64,000 bases of DNA from Leptospiraceae bacterium (GCA_027485405.1 JAIXRB010000072.1:1-64000); one strand, 5' to 3'. Counted from the first letter of the stretch, positions 54,524-63,999 are shown. Program-made: numbers and translations. Notes: generated by a model not told the origin, from the sequence alone.

Positions 54524-55630
54524 ATGAAAAAATTCTCTATCCTATTCTTAATTTCCTTGGCATTCCAGGGAGCTGTCTGGGCAGAAGCTGTGTCCAGCAA
54601 AGCATACCAACTCCGCGTCGATATCATTGGCTACCTTAGAGAGCTTGAACCGATTGTGAAAAACTTCCGTGGTGAAGACCCGGATGGAAAACCTGCTCCT
54701 CTGGAAGCTGCAGAAGGCAAAGAAGGATTTCGTATAAAAAAGTACAACGAAGCCAAACGCTACTTCCAAGAAGGTCTTCAGTACTATTACGAAGGCAATT
54801 ACGTTTCCGCCTATCAAAGATTTGTAGAATGTCAACTTGGCATCGAAAAAATGATGGAAGAGATTTCCCAAATGTATGTTCTCCGAGGAGAAGATATGAT
54901 GAAGACGGCAATGGAACGAAAGAACCCTAACAACCCATTAGACAAGGCTTTGCTTGACATTTCTATTGAGTATGGAAAAGGCTCTTACTTCCGAACTGAC
55001 GTTTTTGAAGCACCTAGGGAAGCTCCTTTTTCTCGTCGTATGTATGATTCCAAAGAAACTCACTACGTTTATAACAAGTACACGATTGAGAAGAACATGG
55101 AGTTAGGCTACCGACATCTCGGACTTGCTAAAGAAGCTAGAATCAATGCATTGAAAATCGAAAGAAATTTGGAGAAACACCAAAAACTACAGCCTAGCCA
55201 CAGAAAATTTCGCATTGAACAGTATTTTGGCGCTGTCAATCTTTGCAGAGATGCTAAGGCAAACGCTCTCAATATCTTTAAGTTGAAATACCCTTTTGAC
55301 AACTATTACCTCTTCAATTCAAAAGGCTTGGCAGAAGGCTCGATCGATGATGCTTCTGGCGATAAGAAAGACGGTGAAGCAACCAAGATCGACGGAGTCA
55401 CTTACGACTTTTCAAAGAATCCTTACGTTCGTTTCGATGAAAGACTCCAAGCTATGTTTGATGTTCGCGTTCCTGAAGACTTTCGAGTGGATCATGCTGA
55501 TGTTCGAGGTAGAATCTACGAAATCGACTCAAACAACTTGGTCTTTTTGAAATACGATAGAGAAAGAAAAAAGGCATTGGCGATCCCGCCTAAACCAGCA
55601 CCGACAGGTGCCGGAACTGCCGCACCTTAA
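54524..55630 (+). CDS. Secreted helical hypothetical protein, 368 aa
   Basis: A signal peptide (about 1-20, ending AVWAEA) precedes a mostly helical protein with TPR-like pieces (KRYFQEGLQYYYEGNYVSAYQRF), many Tyr/Lys/Glu and an Ala/Pro-rich tail. An AAGG ribosome site precedes the ATG. I do not recognise it. It is probably periplasmic and may be abundant, judging from its clean ribosome site and its position behind a divergent promoter region, but that is inference. The acyltransferase gene begins 32 bases downstream. Confidence 0.7.
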   Translation: MKKFSILFLISLAFQGAVWAEAVSSKAYQLRVDIIGYLRELEPIVKNFRGEDPDGKPAPLEAAEGKEGFRIKKYNEAKRYFQEGLQYYYEGNYVSAYQRFVECQLGIEKMMEEISQMYVLRGEDMMKTAMERKNPNNPLDKALLDISIEYGKGSYFRTDVFEAPREAPFSRRMYDSKETHYVYNKYTIEKNMELGYRHLGLAKEARINALKIERNLEKHQKLQPSHRKFRIEQYFGAVNLCRDAKANALNIFKLKYPFDNYYLFNSKGLAEGSIDDASGDKKDGEATKIDGVTYDFSKNPYVRFDERLQAMFDVRVPEDFRVDHADVRGRIYEIDSNNLVFLKYDRERKKALAIPPKPAPTGAGTAAP

Positions 55631-55662
55631 TTACGAATCGGTCGTCCAAGTAGGAGAAGCCT

Positions 55663-56460
55663 ATGGCTAAAATTCCAATTCTGGATGACCTATTAATCAA
55701 AGCTACGAGTGGCCAAGACCCGAAATACGGGCGCTTGGCTATGAAGATCTATCTAAGAGTCTTTCTTTTGGTTTTTGGAAAGGCTTTCCCATACCTTTTG
55801 AAAGGGTTATGGAATGCTCTCAAAGGAAACTCTGAAGAAAGAAAAAAAGCTTTTTTGGGCGGGACTAAAGTTTGGGCAGAAGATGCTATTTATGTAACCA
55901 AATCCGAAGTCAAAGTTTTCAACGAAATCAATCCTCCAGAAAAAGGGCATTTTATATTTCTAAACCACGTGAATGAAATGGATTTTCCTTATGATTGTTT
56001 GGTGATGAGAAAGCCCTATCTCGCAAATCAAGTGATTAAGAAAACTCTCTTCGCTTACTGGTGGATGCTTGCTATGGGTTCGCAAGTTTTCGATAACTCA
56101 AAGGCACGAACTATTGCCATTTCAGTCCGAAACTTAATCAAAGGACTGAAAGAAACCTCATACATTGTTTATCCTGAGGGAAGAAACACGTATACTGAAG
56201 AGATTCAACCGATCAAAAAAGGGATGATCAAGATTGCTTTTGAAGAGAACATCCCGATTTATTTAGCTCTCAAATCGGGAGTGGCAAGCTATCAGAAGGT
56301 TCAATCGGGAAACAAGATTGGATACTTGGGAGTAGGTTACTTCTATCCTAAAGATTTTGCTACTTACTCTGCTTTGCAAGATGCAATACAAGCCGCTATG
56401 GAAAAAGCTAAAAAAGAATTGGATGCTTTGACTGCTGGAATGCTCAATCCTAAGCCCTAA
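55663..56460 (+). CDS. Lysophospholipid/glycerol acyltransferase (PlsC-like)
   Basis: This is a membrane-associated acyltransferase of the PlsC superfamily. The HxxxxD motif is HVNEMD in FLNHVNEMDFPYD, and motif III YPEGRN is present. A hydrophobic helix (about 28-50) would dock it to the inner membrane. It is 265 aa. The acceptor may be 1-acyl-glycerol-3-phosphate or another lysolipid and is not determined by sequence. A GGAG ribosome site lies before the ATG. Confidence 0.86.
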   Translation: MAKIPILDDLLIKATSGQDPKYGRLAMKIYLRVFLLVFGKAFPYLLKGLWNALKGNSEERKKAFLGGTKVWAEDAIYVTKSEVKVFNEINPPEKGHFIFLNHVNEMDFPYDCLVMRKPYLANQVIKKTLFAYWWMLAMGSQVFDNSKARTIAISVRNLIKGLKETSYIVYPEGRNTYTEEIQPIKKGMIKIAFEENIPIYLALKSGVASYQKVQSGNKIGYLGVGYFYPKDFATYSALQDAIQAAMEKAKKELDALTAGMLNPKP

Positions 56461-56492
56461 TCCCCGTCATCCTTTTGACACAAATTCAAGAA

Positions 56493-56516
56493 AAACTGCC
56501 TTAAAATGGGCAGTTT
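56493..56516. repeat. Hairpin in the gap after the acyltransferase gene
   Basis: Arms AAACTGCC and GGCAGTTT form an 8-base-pair stem with an 8-base loop, 32 bases after the acyltransferase stop. No T-run follows (GAAACAAAA), so it is not a standard rho-independent terminator. It could be an mRNA end stabiliser or part of a regulatory site for the receiver gene. The rest of the 157-base gap (56461-56617) shows no clear promoter. Confidence 0.45.
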
Positions 56517-56617
56517 GAAACAAAAAATCATATTGATACATACTTGTCCAAAACTTTCCCTAGTTTCTTGTTAGATTTTACTGTACAGAAAACGAGGAAT
56601 TTCCGACCTATTAGTAC

Positions 56618-57049
56618 ATGTTAAAAGCGATAAAAAAATTGTACTTGGTTGAAGACAGTGTTTTGTTTCGGACTTCTGTTCGAAAGGCAATGGAAGGTTC
56701 TCCTTACTTTTCTTTGGTAGGTGAAAGCGAAGACGTTGAAGGCTTAGTTGCAGAAATTACTAGAACAATGCCTGATGTAATTCTCTTGGATTTGAGACTA
56801 CGAAAATCGAACGGAATGGATATTATCAAAACTCTAAAAAGCAATTTTCCAAAGCTAAAAGTTGTTATTTATACTATGCAAGCAGATATGAAATTGTTTT
56901 TAGAAGCAATCAAACGGGGAGCAGACGGTTATATGTTAAAAACCACGCATCCTCAGATTCTAAGTGAGGGATTGAGACAAGTATTGGAAGATAAATTTAT
57001 TACCTCACCAGAAATTAGAACCAACGTGCCTGTATCCAAAGCTGGTTAG
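56618..57049 (+). CDS. Stand-alone response-regulator receiver domain
   Basis: This is a CheY-like receiver of 143 aa with no output domain. VEDSVLFR carries the acidic pocket, the phosphoacceptor is Asp58 (ILLDLRLR), the switch Thr is 86 (VVIYT) and Lys108 is in YMLKT. No histidine kinase is adjacent. The next gene starts within a few bases, so the receiver is co-transcribed with the repeat protein. Confidence 0.9.
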   Translation: MLKAIKKLYLVEDSVLFRTSVRKAMEGSPYFSLVGESEDVEGLVAEITRTMPDVILLDLRLRKSNGMDIIKTLKSNFPKLKVVIYTMQADMKLFLEAIKRGADGYMLKTTHPQILSEGLRQVLEDKFITSPEIRTNVPVSKAG

Positions 57050-57065
57050 CTTGTTGCTTAAAAAG

Positions 57066-57386
57066 ATGAACCTTAGAATCAGATCCTTGATTCTACTCTC
57101 ATTGGTTTTTTCCTGTCCATTGTTTGCCGGAAAAGTAGGTTCGGATTGCTCATTCAAAGGAATAAAGCTCCAAGGCAAAATGATGGTGGTCAATAGCTTT
57201 CCAGACATCAAAGTTCAAATCGTAAACAGTTTTCCCGATTTAAAAGTTCAGATGGTCAATTCATTTCCTAGCGATTGCGGTAAGTGGCAAGCCGTGAATT
57301 CGTTTCCAGATTTTAAAGTACAGTTTGTAAACAGCTTTCCGGATATTAAAATTCAATACGTAAATAGTTTTCCTGGGCTGCCTTAA
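57066..57386 (+). CDS. Secreted VNSFP-repeat protein (septoil-knot-like)
   Basis: A signal peptide (about 1-22, ending PLFAG) is followed by six near-perfect VNSFP units of about 10 residues (for example VNSFPDIKVQ), plus a degenerate first unit. The third is stretched by SDCGKWQ. A Cys near 27 and the one in SDCGK could pair. The pattern matches, from memory, proteins annotated as 7(1) septoil knot domain. The start is ATG 57066; TTG 57051 in the same frame is an alternative. The biological role is unknown. Confidence 0.75.
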   Translation: MNLRIRSLILLSLVFSCPLFAGKVGSDCSFKGIKLQGKMMVVNSFPDIKVQIVNSFPDLKVQMVNSFPSDCGKWQAVNSFPDFKVQFVNSFPDIKIQYVNSFPGLP

Positions 57387-57423
57387 GCCTATTTCTCACT
57401 GATTTGAAAAATGATAGATTTTA

Positions 57424-58149
57424 GTGGGTAAATCAACCAAACCGAATACTCGATTCCTTCCTAAGGGTTTACTTATCATTTACGAAGACCGAGATTTGCT
57501 TATTGTCGATAAACCCGCCGGTCTCCTAACGATCGCAACAGATTCAGAAAAAACAAAAACTGCATATGCTTCTCTAACCGATTATGTGAAAAAAGGGAGC
57601 ATTCGATCTCCTCATCGCATTTTTATCGTCCATAGATTGGACCGTGATACTTCCGGCATTTTGATTTTTGCAAAGACAGAGATTGCAAAAATGAATCTGC
57701 AAGAAAATTGGGACCAAGTGTCCAAAACGTACATCGCCGTGACTCATGGGGTTTGGAAAAACAAGGAAGGCAAAATCGAATCCTACCTCGCAGAAAATAA
57801 AGCCCAAGTTGTGTATTCTACCCTGGATCCATCTATGGGAAAGTTATCGAAAACTGAATACAAGGTCTTAAAAGAATCACAAAAATACTCACTTCTCGAA
57901 GTGAACTTGTTAACAGGTCGCAAAAATCAGATACGCGTACATTTTGCTGATGAAAAGCACCCGATCGTGGGCGATACAAAATACGGAGAAGGGCAAAAGA
58001 GCTTTCAAAGAATGGCTCTTCATTCCTATTCAATTTCTTTTAAGCATCCATTGTCAGGAAAAGAGATGTTTTTTGAAACAGAGATTCCGTCTTTTTTGAC
58101 TGGGTTAGTTGGTGGTTATGAATACCCTTCGTCCTCTTCCAGACCTTAA
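57424..58149 (+). CDS. RluA-family pseudouridine synthase
   Basis: This synthase makes pseudouridine in rRNA or tRNA. The catalytic HRLDRDTSG holds Asp73, and LLTGRKNQIRVHFA and DTKYG are also conserved. No S4 domain is present. The start is GTG 57424. It is 241 aa, short for RluC/RluD. Which base it modifies cannot be told. Its stop overlaps the converging TPM gene by 4 bases. Confidence 0.9.
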   Translation: MGKSTKPNTRFLPKGLLIIYEDRDLLIVDKPAGLLTIATDSEKTKTAYASLTDYVKKGSIRSPHRIFIVHRLDRDTSGILIFAKTEIAKMNLQENWDQVSKTYIAVTHGVWKNKEGKIESYLAENKAQVVYSTLDPSMGKLSKTEYKVLKESQKYSLLEVNLLTGRKNQIRVHFADEKHPIVGDTKYGEGQKSFQRMALHSYSISFKHPLSGKEMFFETEIPSFLTGLVGGYEYPSSSSRP

Positions 58150-59120
58150 CCAAATCTCTCGTTGTTTTCCTCTTCTGTATAGAAATTGCTTTTGAGCTCA
58201 TTATGTGAATTGCTAGGTGTTTTTTGCGCTGTTTGAGTATAGGATGGCAATTTTGGCTGATTAGGTGTTGGTTTTCGAATAGAAGGCAGAGAGGGGACTT
58301 TTGCTGAAACATCTTTAAGAACCGACCCAAGACTTAGAAGGATTCTCATCAGAAATAATCCAAAAAAATAAATTAGAAAAACTTGAATTCCAAATCTTTC
58401 TCCAGCTACAAAGCTTAAAAAGAAATGAAAAGGAGCTAAAACTATGAAAAAAACCCAAGATACAGCTCCTCTAAAAAAGAAGAATATTAAACCTAATATT
58501 GCATATATGCTAAGTGTCAGCCAAGTAACAAATTTCCAATCTTCCTCGTTGAGAATTTCTGTCGTATCAGAGTGAATCTTTGCTAATTCTTCGTTAAAGA
58601 AGGGAAGTGGGTTTCGAAAGCTCTCATCTTGAAAGTCTTTGAATTCCAATGCAACAAAACTCTTTAATTCTCGTTGAACAGCTAAGAATGCTTTTAAATA
58701 TCGTCCTTCCGCTTGTTCTGGGAAAAAAGCCTTATGATAAATTCTATCGGATGCAACAGGAGTGATCAATGGTTCAAGGATGACCGAATGTCGATAACAG
58801 GCATAATTGTCTTCGAGAGCATAGATAAAAATAAAATGCATTGTTTCAGGTTTTGATTGTTTTGCAATTTCATTTAATAATCGAGTAGCTACTTCGCAAG
58901 TCCCTTCGCCCTCCGTACTATTAAGGTATACGGATATAAACCGAACTCCAGTGCTCGATTCGAAATCTTTGCTTTCATCATTTAGTTTTTGCAATTCATC
59001 AGAAGTAAATAGACCGGCATTGTCCAAAACATAATTGCCTTCTTGCAAAGGTGGAAGGTCAACAGCAAGAATGGGTAGACCCAACAATAGAAATAGAAGG
59101 ATGTACAAGGTGTTCTTCAT
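58146..59120 (-). CDS. TPM-domain membrane protein
   Basis: ATG 59120 was chosen for a GGAG ribosome site 7 bases before it and because it opens a signal peptide (MKNTLYILLFLLLG). The long frame to 59285 overlaps the divergent gene. A TPM domain (about 25-175; YVLDNAGLFTSDELQKLND, ISVYLNSTEGEG) lies outside the cell membrane. Transmembrane helices (about 205-285) and a Pro/Ser/Asn-rich tail follow. TPM proteins are linked to photosystem repair or phosphatase activity elsewhere; the role here is unknown. Confidence 0.75.
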   Translation of the reverse strand: MKNTLYILLFLLLGLPILAVDLPPLQEGNYVLDNAGLFTSDELQKLNDESKDFESSTGVRFISVYLNSTEGEGTCEVATRLLNEIAKQSKPETMHFIFIYALEDNYACYRHSVILEPLITPVASDRIYHKAFFPEQAEGRYLKAFLAVQRELKSFVALEFKDFQDESFRNPLPFFNEELAKIHSDTTEILNEEDWKFVTWLTLSIYAILGLIFFFFRGAVSWVFFIVLAPFHFFLSFVAGERFGIQVFLIYFFGLFLMRILLSLGSVLKDVSAKVPSLPSIRKPTPNQPKLPSYTQTAQKTPSNSHNELKSNFYTEEENNERFG

Positions 59121-59205
59121 GGGGGGACTCCAAAGAATTTTAAAGCGAAAGGTTAAAAAAGGAAAGTGTTTTTTTCTTGCATCCAATCCAAAAGCAATTT
59201 TAGTA

Positions 59206-60348
59206 ATGGGCATGTTTCTCCGGTTTTTTCTTTTCATTTCCTTTTTTGCAATGCTCGGTTGTTCTTCCGAAATGCTTTGGGACACTCTCGAAATGGAGCA
59301 ATCCTCTGCTCCTAATAAGATACTTTATGGTGCAATCGATTCAGAAGGAAATTGGTTAGTCCCACCTATCTATGATTCTGTTGAGCCTTTGGGCTTTGGC
59401 TTTGTGAAAGCAACTCGTGGCAAAAAAACCGTAATCTTAAATAAAAGCAATGAAATCCTAAGTCATGCTTTTTTTGACAATGTCGAGAACTTCCAAGATG
59501 GAGCAGCACAAGTAACTGAAAACGGGAATAAGGGATTTATCAACGCTCAAGGTGAATATGTTCTACGACCGCAATTCACACAAGCCAGTATTCTTAAAAA
59601 TGGCTATGTTTTAGCAACCACGGATGGTAGCTCAAATTCGAGTCTAACAATCTCTTATTATTATGCAAATTATGAATCTAAACTAAAGTTTACTTACGAC
59701 AATTCTTATTTGCCCACCGATGTATTTGCTTCAGATGGTTACTTTCCTTCCCCTTGTGAGCCATTATCTTGGGGTTTTCAAAATGAAATGGGAATAGATT
59801 TGATTCCTTGCAAATTTGCCAACGCAATCGGGTTTTCCGAAGACCTTTCTGCGGCACAAGCCGACGCAAATGATACTTCATCTTGGGGATACATTGACAA
59901 AAGAGGAGAATGGGTAATTCCTCCAAAATATAATGATGCTCGCTCTTTTGAAAACGGTAAAGCGTTAGTTGGAAAATTAGAAACAAACTCTCCGTATTTG
60001 AATTACTATTACATTGACTCTAATGGAAAAAAACTCTATGATTGGATTGATAAAATACCTGCCAAATACGAAAACCAAGACCAGTGTCCCAAAGTAGGAA
60101 ATGATTCTTTTTTTCTCTACTCTGATCCTAATTCAGGGAACAGGCGGTTAGGTAGATTTAGAAATGGGGAAGTCGATACTTTACCAATTTATTGGAAGAC
60201 CATATTCAATGATGATCCCAAATATTTCTACATAAAATGCCCAGAAGAGGCAGATTTTATTCCAATTGGAGTAGAAAAAGAAAGACTTTGGTTTGATAGG
60301 AACATTTTTGCAATTCCTGCTAGGCTTCGTAAATTCTTTGGGCTTTAG
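59206..60348 (+). CDS. WG-repeat lipoprotein
   Basis: ATG 59206 (or 59212) opens a signal peptide ending FAMLGCSSE with a good lipobox. Upstream in-frame sequence belongs to the divergent TPM gene. The body has WG/KWG-type repeats of about 40-45 residues, each with a GxxxP(P)xY or GFINxxGEYVLRPQF unit (for example SWGYIDKRGEWVIPPKY). Such repeats form beta structures on surface proteins. It diverges from the TPM gene with an 85-base shared upstream region. Confidence 0.78.
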   Translation: MGMFLRFFLFISFFAMLGCSSEMLWDTLEMEQSSAPNKILYGAIDSEGNWLVPPIYDSVEPLGFGFVKATRGKKTVILNKSNEILSHAFFDNVENFQDGAAQVTENGNKGFINAQGEYVLRPQFTQASILKNGYVLATTDGSSNSSLTISYYYANYESKLKFTYDNSYLPTDVFASDGYFPSPCEPLSWGFQNEMGIDLIPCKFANAIGFSEDLSAAQADANDTSSWGYIDKRGEWVIPPKYNDARSFENGKALVGKLETNSPYLNYYYIDSNGKKLYDWIDKIPAKYENQDQCPKVGNDSFFLYSDPNSGNRRLGRFRNGEVDTLPIYWKTIFNDDPKYFYIKCPEEADFIPIGVEKERLWFDRNIFAIPARLRKFFGL

Positions 60349-60352
60349 ATTG

Positions 60353-61729
60353 TTAGTTTTCGATTTTTAAGCTTGTATTGTTTGTAAATTGCTTAATGGA
60401 ATAATAGATAGGAATCGCTGATGCTGTAATGGCTAGGCCCCACAAAGCTTGCACTGGCTTCTCTTTGAAAAGTACAATTACAACGACCAGATTTGCCGCA
60501 ATGTACAGAATTGGTGGCAATGGAAAGAAAGGAATCTTGTAACTGGATTGGTAGCCCAGATTCTTAAAACGAAAGGGAGTAAATGCTGTTAGGCAAGAAA
60601 GAATCAAAATCGAACAAGTGATCATATAGAGAAGGGACTCAATCTCTTTTACCAATAGAAATGCAAGACTGATCCCAGCTTGGAATAGAATAGCTGTACT
60701 GGGGCTTTGAAACTTTGGGTGCAGTTTTGCAAAGGAAGGGAAGAAAACTCCATCTCTTGCCATGGCAACGTAGATACGACTTCCACCCATAAGAATTGCT
60801 GACATGGAACCTAAAATCACCCAAGTGATAAAACCGGTCGGAAGAATTGAAACCTCAGCACCAAATAATTTGGAGAAGGCGATAGCTCCAATCCCAGCCT
60901 GCCCAGACAATTCTTCCATTGGGGCCGAGACTAAAAACAAAGTGTTTAAAAGAACATAGAGAAAAGACACAAGTAAACAAGCTGTGACAGATGCTCGGAC
61001 TAAGTTCTTATCGGGGTCTTTGACTTCTTCGGCGACATACGTAATCATGTTCCATCCCAAATACGAAAAAGATACGGGTACAATTCCAAGAATCAATTTT
61101 AAGGAATCCTCTGAAGATAGAAAATTGGGAGGAGAAAATTTAAAAATGTAATTCCAATCCACTGAACCAACGCTAAATCCTAAAATCAAAAAAAGGCTTA
61201 GCCCTAAGATTTTAAGAATAGTAAAGAAGTTTTGAACTCTGATTGCGGATTGGATTCCAAAGTAATTGAAAGCACTAAAAAAAACTATGGGGAAAGCTCC
61301 CAAAATCTGAACAGTTCCAAATTCAAATTGAATCCCAAGAAACGAAAAAGCAAAAAATTGAAGAAATGGCAAACTGGGAAAAAGCAACAGACAATACTTC
61401 CCAAAAGCCAATCCCAAAACCGATACGCAAGCAGAGAAATTGGTTAAAAGTGAAGACCATCCACTGACAAATGCTAGAATAGGCGAATAAGCTTTTTTGA
61501 GGTAAACATAGTCACCGCCTGCAAATGGGAACAATCTAGCGGAATAGGCAAAGGTTATTGCTCCACAAAATGCGAGAAAGCCCCCAACAATCCAAGCAAG
61601 TAGCACAAGCCAGGGATTATTGGTTTCTTGGATGAGATAGCCGGAAGTAAAGAAGATTCCCGATCCCACCATCGAAGAAAACAAAAGGGAGGTGGAATCG
61701 AAGAAAGATAAAGATCGCTTAAACTCCAG
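60353..61729 (-). CDS. APC-family amino acid permease, probable CTG start
   Basis: This is a 12-helix amino acid/polyamine transporter (458 aa from 61729). VGSGIFFTSG is the TM1 unwound substrate loop, and EEVKDPDKN is conserved. The usual family opening LEFKRSLSFFDSTSL before TM1 is encoded upstream of the first TTG/ATG. In this frame the only plausible initiator after the stop is CTG at 61729, one base after the TAA of the upstream gene, with AGGCGG 5 bases before it. Starting at TTG 61684 would cut into the first helix. The substrate is unknown. Confidence 0.85.
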   Translation of the reverse strand: MEFKRSLSFFDSTSLLFSSMVGSGIFFTSGYLIQETNNPWLVLLAWIVGGFLAFCGAITFAYSARLFPFAGGDYVYLKKAYSPILAFVSGWSSLLTNFSACVSVLGLAFGKYCLLLFPSLPFLQFFAFSFLGIQFEFGTVQILGAFPIVFFSAFNYFGIQSAIRVQNFFTILKILGLSLFLILGFSVGSVDWNYIFKFSPPNFLSSEDSLKLILGIVPVSFSYLGWNMITYVAEEVKDPDKNLVRASVTACLLVSFLYVLLNTLFLVSAPMEELSGQAGIGAIAFSKLFGAEVSILPTGFITWVILGSMSAILMGGSRIYVAMARDGVFFPSFAKLHPKFQSPSTAILFQAGISLAFLLVKEIESLLYMITCSILILSCLTAFTPFRFKNLGYQSSYKIPFFPLPPILYIAANLVVVIVLFKEKPVQALWGLAITASAIPIYYSIKQFTNNTSLKIEN

Positions 61730-61730
61730 T

Positions 61731-62255
61731 TTAACCGCCTAAAAGGCGTTTAACTGTATTTTCAGAAATGGGCTTGAGAGAAGTCGCGGGGATCTGACCA
61801 AATTTGTTTACAAATTCTTCGGGAGCCATAATCATCCCAAGTGAGAAAATGTTCTCACCTTCTACTTCTTTCTTTTTCAATTCGAGTAAGAGAGATCGAA
61901 TCGAAGTCTGAGTCGCAAGTAAAACTTGGTCTTTAGAGAAAGAACCAGAATCAGAAAGAAGCTCTGGGAAAAGGGGATTGGCCTCGAACTCAGCTGTTTT
62001 AAGAGCTTCTGGTTCGCTTTTCGATTCTTCTAGAAGTCCGACTCGAGCTTGTTCTCGGGATAATTGCCGCTGGAGCTCACCGAGTCTTGATTGGATATTG
62101 TGGAATTGAGCTGACAAGCTAACAGCAAAATCTGATCCGCTGTTTACAGTTGATGTGTTTTGCGTTGCCGAACTGGCTTTTCCTTCTTTGGTGTCTGATT
62201 TATCGCGGACAAACTTTTCCGCTGATTGGAGAATTTGGTTGAGACGAACATCCAT
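61731..62255 (-). CDS. Coiled-coil hypothetical protein, 174 aa
   Basis: I do not recognise this protein. It is cytoplasmic, with a Ser/Thr-rich stretch (about 20-42), a coiled coil (about 45-75; FHNIQSRLGELQRQLSREQ) and a helical C-terminal half ending ENTVKRLLGG. Its last codons supply the ribosome site of the permease gene, so the two are translated in sequence. Why an unknown coiled-coil protein is coupled to a permease is unclear. Confidence 0.68.
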   Translation of the reverse strand: MDVRLNQILQSAEKFVRDKSDTKEGKASSATQNTSTVNSGSDFAVSLSAQFHNIQSRLGELQRQLSREQARVGLLEESKSEPEALKTAEFEANPLFPELLSDSGSFSKDQVLLATQTSIRSLLLELKKKEVEGENIFSLGMIMAPEEFVNKFGQIPATSLKPISENTVKRLLGG

Positions 62256-62364
62256 GTCCTATACCTTCCTATGTGGATTCGGTTATGTCTCCTGGAGAAA
62301 ACCCGCTCGTGTTAACCTTCTTCCACCATTCTCTGTATCGGCTCATAAGTACAAGAAAAATAAA

Positions 62365-62380
62365 CTTTTTTTTAAAAAAG
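62365..62380. repeat. A/T-tract palindrome upstream of sppA
   Basis: CTTTTTT and AAAAAAG are arranged as an inverted repeat around TT. It lies 18 bases before a TTGACT hexamer (62398-62403), a position where an A/T tract could act as an UP element or bend the DNA. The -10 region after TTGACT is poor. The rest of the 182-base gap (62256-62437) shows no further feature. Confidence 0.35.
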
Positions 62381-62437
62381 CTCATATTTTATTAAAGTTG
62401 ACTTTGGGTTTTGCGACAGAATCCTGAAACTACTTCC

Positions 62438-63394
62438 ATGGAACGCAATCAACTCTTACTTTTACTCACATTTCTACTCTCAGTTTTGGGTGCCTTTCTC
62501 GGCATCGGAATCTTAGTCACACAATTTGGTGGCGCAAAGTACTCTTTAGGCACTGGGGGAGGCCTTTTTCAAAGGTCAGAGGTCGGTGCGGTCATCATCC
62601 GAGTCGAGGGTGAGATCCATTCAGGCGAGTCAACCTACGAATCTACGGGTTCGGAATCGATTCTCCGGGAACTGCGAGATTTGCAAGACGATGCCAATGT
62701 GAAAGGAATCCTTTTGGAAATCAATTCTCCGGGCGGAACGGTTGCCGCTTCCCAGGAAATATTCCAAGAACTCATGCAACTTAGAAAAACCAAGAAAATT
62801 GTCGTGAGCATGAAGGATGTAGCCGCTTCGGGTGGCTATTATATCGCCGCGGCCTCGGACTATATCTTTGCCCAAAGCGGAACCATCACTGGTTCGATCG
62901 GGGTCATTTCCTTTAGTCCAAATATCAAAGGTTTGATGGAGCGTTACGGAGTGAGTGTTAAAACTTACAAAGCAGGAAAATACAAAGATATTTTTTCACC
63001 ATTTAGAGACTCTACTCCCGAAGAAGACGAGCTGATTGGAAAACAGATGATGGACACATATCATAAGTTTATTGAGGATGTGGCTCGCGGAAGAAATCGA
63101 ACTGTAAAATCAGTGGAAGAACTTGCCGAAGGTCGCATTTATTCTGGGGATGACGCGTTTCGGAATAAACTGGTGGATGATTTGGGTGGAAGAAGAGAAG
63201 CCCATGCTAAGTTGTCCGAGCTTTGTCAGTATGATGGTTTGATCCCCCTTTTTGAAAAAGAGTCAGATCCTATAGAAAGATTTTTACAAAGGTTTAGCGG
63301 ATTCTCAGGACGATCCCAATCAAAAACAAAATTGCTTTTGAGCTCACCTACACTTGTTATTTTGCCTAGTTCCCTTCGGAGTTTAATGCCATGA
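62438..63394 (+). CDS. sppA: Signal peptide peptidase SppA, 36K type
   Basis: This membrane-anchored serine protease degrades leftover signal peptides. The anchor helix is about 7-28. SPGGTV and the nucleophile Ser131 (AASGGYY) are intact, with the general base Lys183 (KYKDIFSP). At 318 aa it is the short, single-domain form. ATG 62438 gives a normal N terminus; TTG 62411 is an in-frame alternative. The next gene overlaps its stop by 4 bases (ATGA). Confidence 0.9.
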   Translation: MERNQLLLLLTFLLSVLGAFLGIGILVTQFGGAKYSLGTGGGLFQRSEVGAVIIRVEGEIHSGESTYESTGSESILRELRDLQDDANVKGILLEINSPGGTVAASQEIFQELMQLRKTKKIVVSMKDVAASGGYYIAAASDYIFAQSGTITGSIGVISFSPNIKGLMERYGVSVKTYKAGKYKDIFSPFRDSTPEEDELIGKQMMDTYHKFIEDVARGRNRTVKSVEELAEGRIYSGDDAFRNKLVDDLGGRREAHAKLSELCQYDGLIPLFEKESDPIERFLQRFSGFSGRSQSKTKLLLSSPTLVILPSSLRSLMP

Positions 63395-63999
63395 GAGAAT
63401 GGTTTTTGGATGTAGCGGACATTTTTGAACTCGTATTTCTTGAACCATTTCGATACGGTGATGAGATAGGCGAGATCCCTTTATCGGAAAAATCGTCTCT
63501 ACCCAGGCTGGTCTTAGCTTTAGGCTCATTGAGTCTCGCCGTCGGATCTAGTTTACTCAGCCCACCTTACACCATTGCAACTTTTTCGGTTTTGGTTTTA
63601 GCGTTTCTGTTAAACATGCTTTTTTTACGTTTGTTTGTTTTCTTTTTTGCCATTTGTTTTGATTTCTTTGCTCAGAAAAAAGGGAGAACTTCCCATTCTA
63701 AAGATTTCCAAAGATATTTGCAATATGCTCTAGCATTTTTTGTGCTCTTTGCTCCTATTTCCATTCTACTTTCGGCACTTGGTTCTTATGGAACATTCTC
63801 ATCTGTTAGCTTGCTTTTCCTTTTTCTTTTATTTTTTAGTATCATTGTTTCTAGGGGAGGGACTTTCCTCTACGATCTAAAAGCTAGAGATTCCCTTCAG
63901 TTTACCTTTATGACTTTGGGTTTGAGCGCTTTTTTCCCTTTTGTTTTCAATCTTTACTCGATCACATCCATTTTTCAAGCGATCGCTGGCGGACCATAA
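63391..63999 (+). CDS. Integral membrane protein, 202 aa
   Basis: About five transmembrane helices (roughly 38-60, 62-90, 108-130, 133-150, 170-190) follow a short amphipathic N terminus. The layout resembles Yip1-domain proteins. The gene starts in an ATGA overlap with sppA and ends one base before the window edge, so it is complete. A role beside SppA in membrane-protein turnover is only suggested by position. Confidence 0.65.
   Translation: MREWFLDVADIFELVFLEPFRYGDEIGEIPLSEKSSLPRLVLALGSLSLAVGSSLLSPPYTIATFSVLVLAFLLNMLFLRLFVFFFAICFDFFAQKKGRTSHSKDFQRYLQYALAFFVLFAPISILLSALGSYGTFSSVSLLFLFLLFFSIIVSRGGTFLYDLKARDSLQFTFMTLGLSAFFPFVFNLYSITSIFQAIAGGP

Noticed and set aside
56493..56516. Hairpin as a rho-independent terminator
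   Set aside because: The stem is good but the following bases are A-rich, with no T-run on either strand side needed for a terminator in the + direction.
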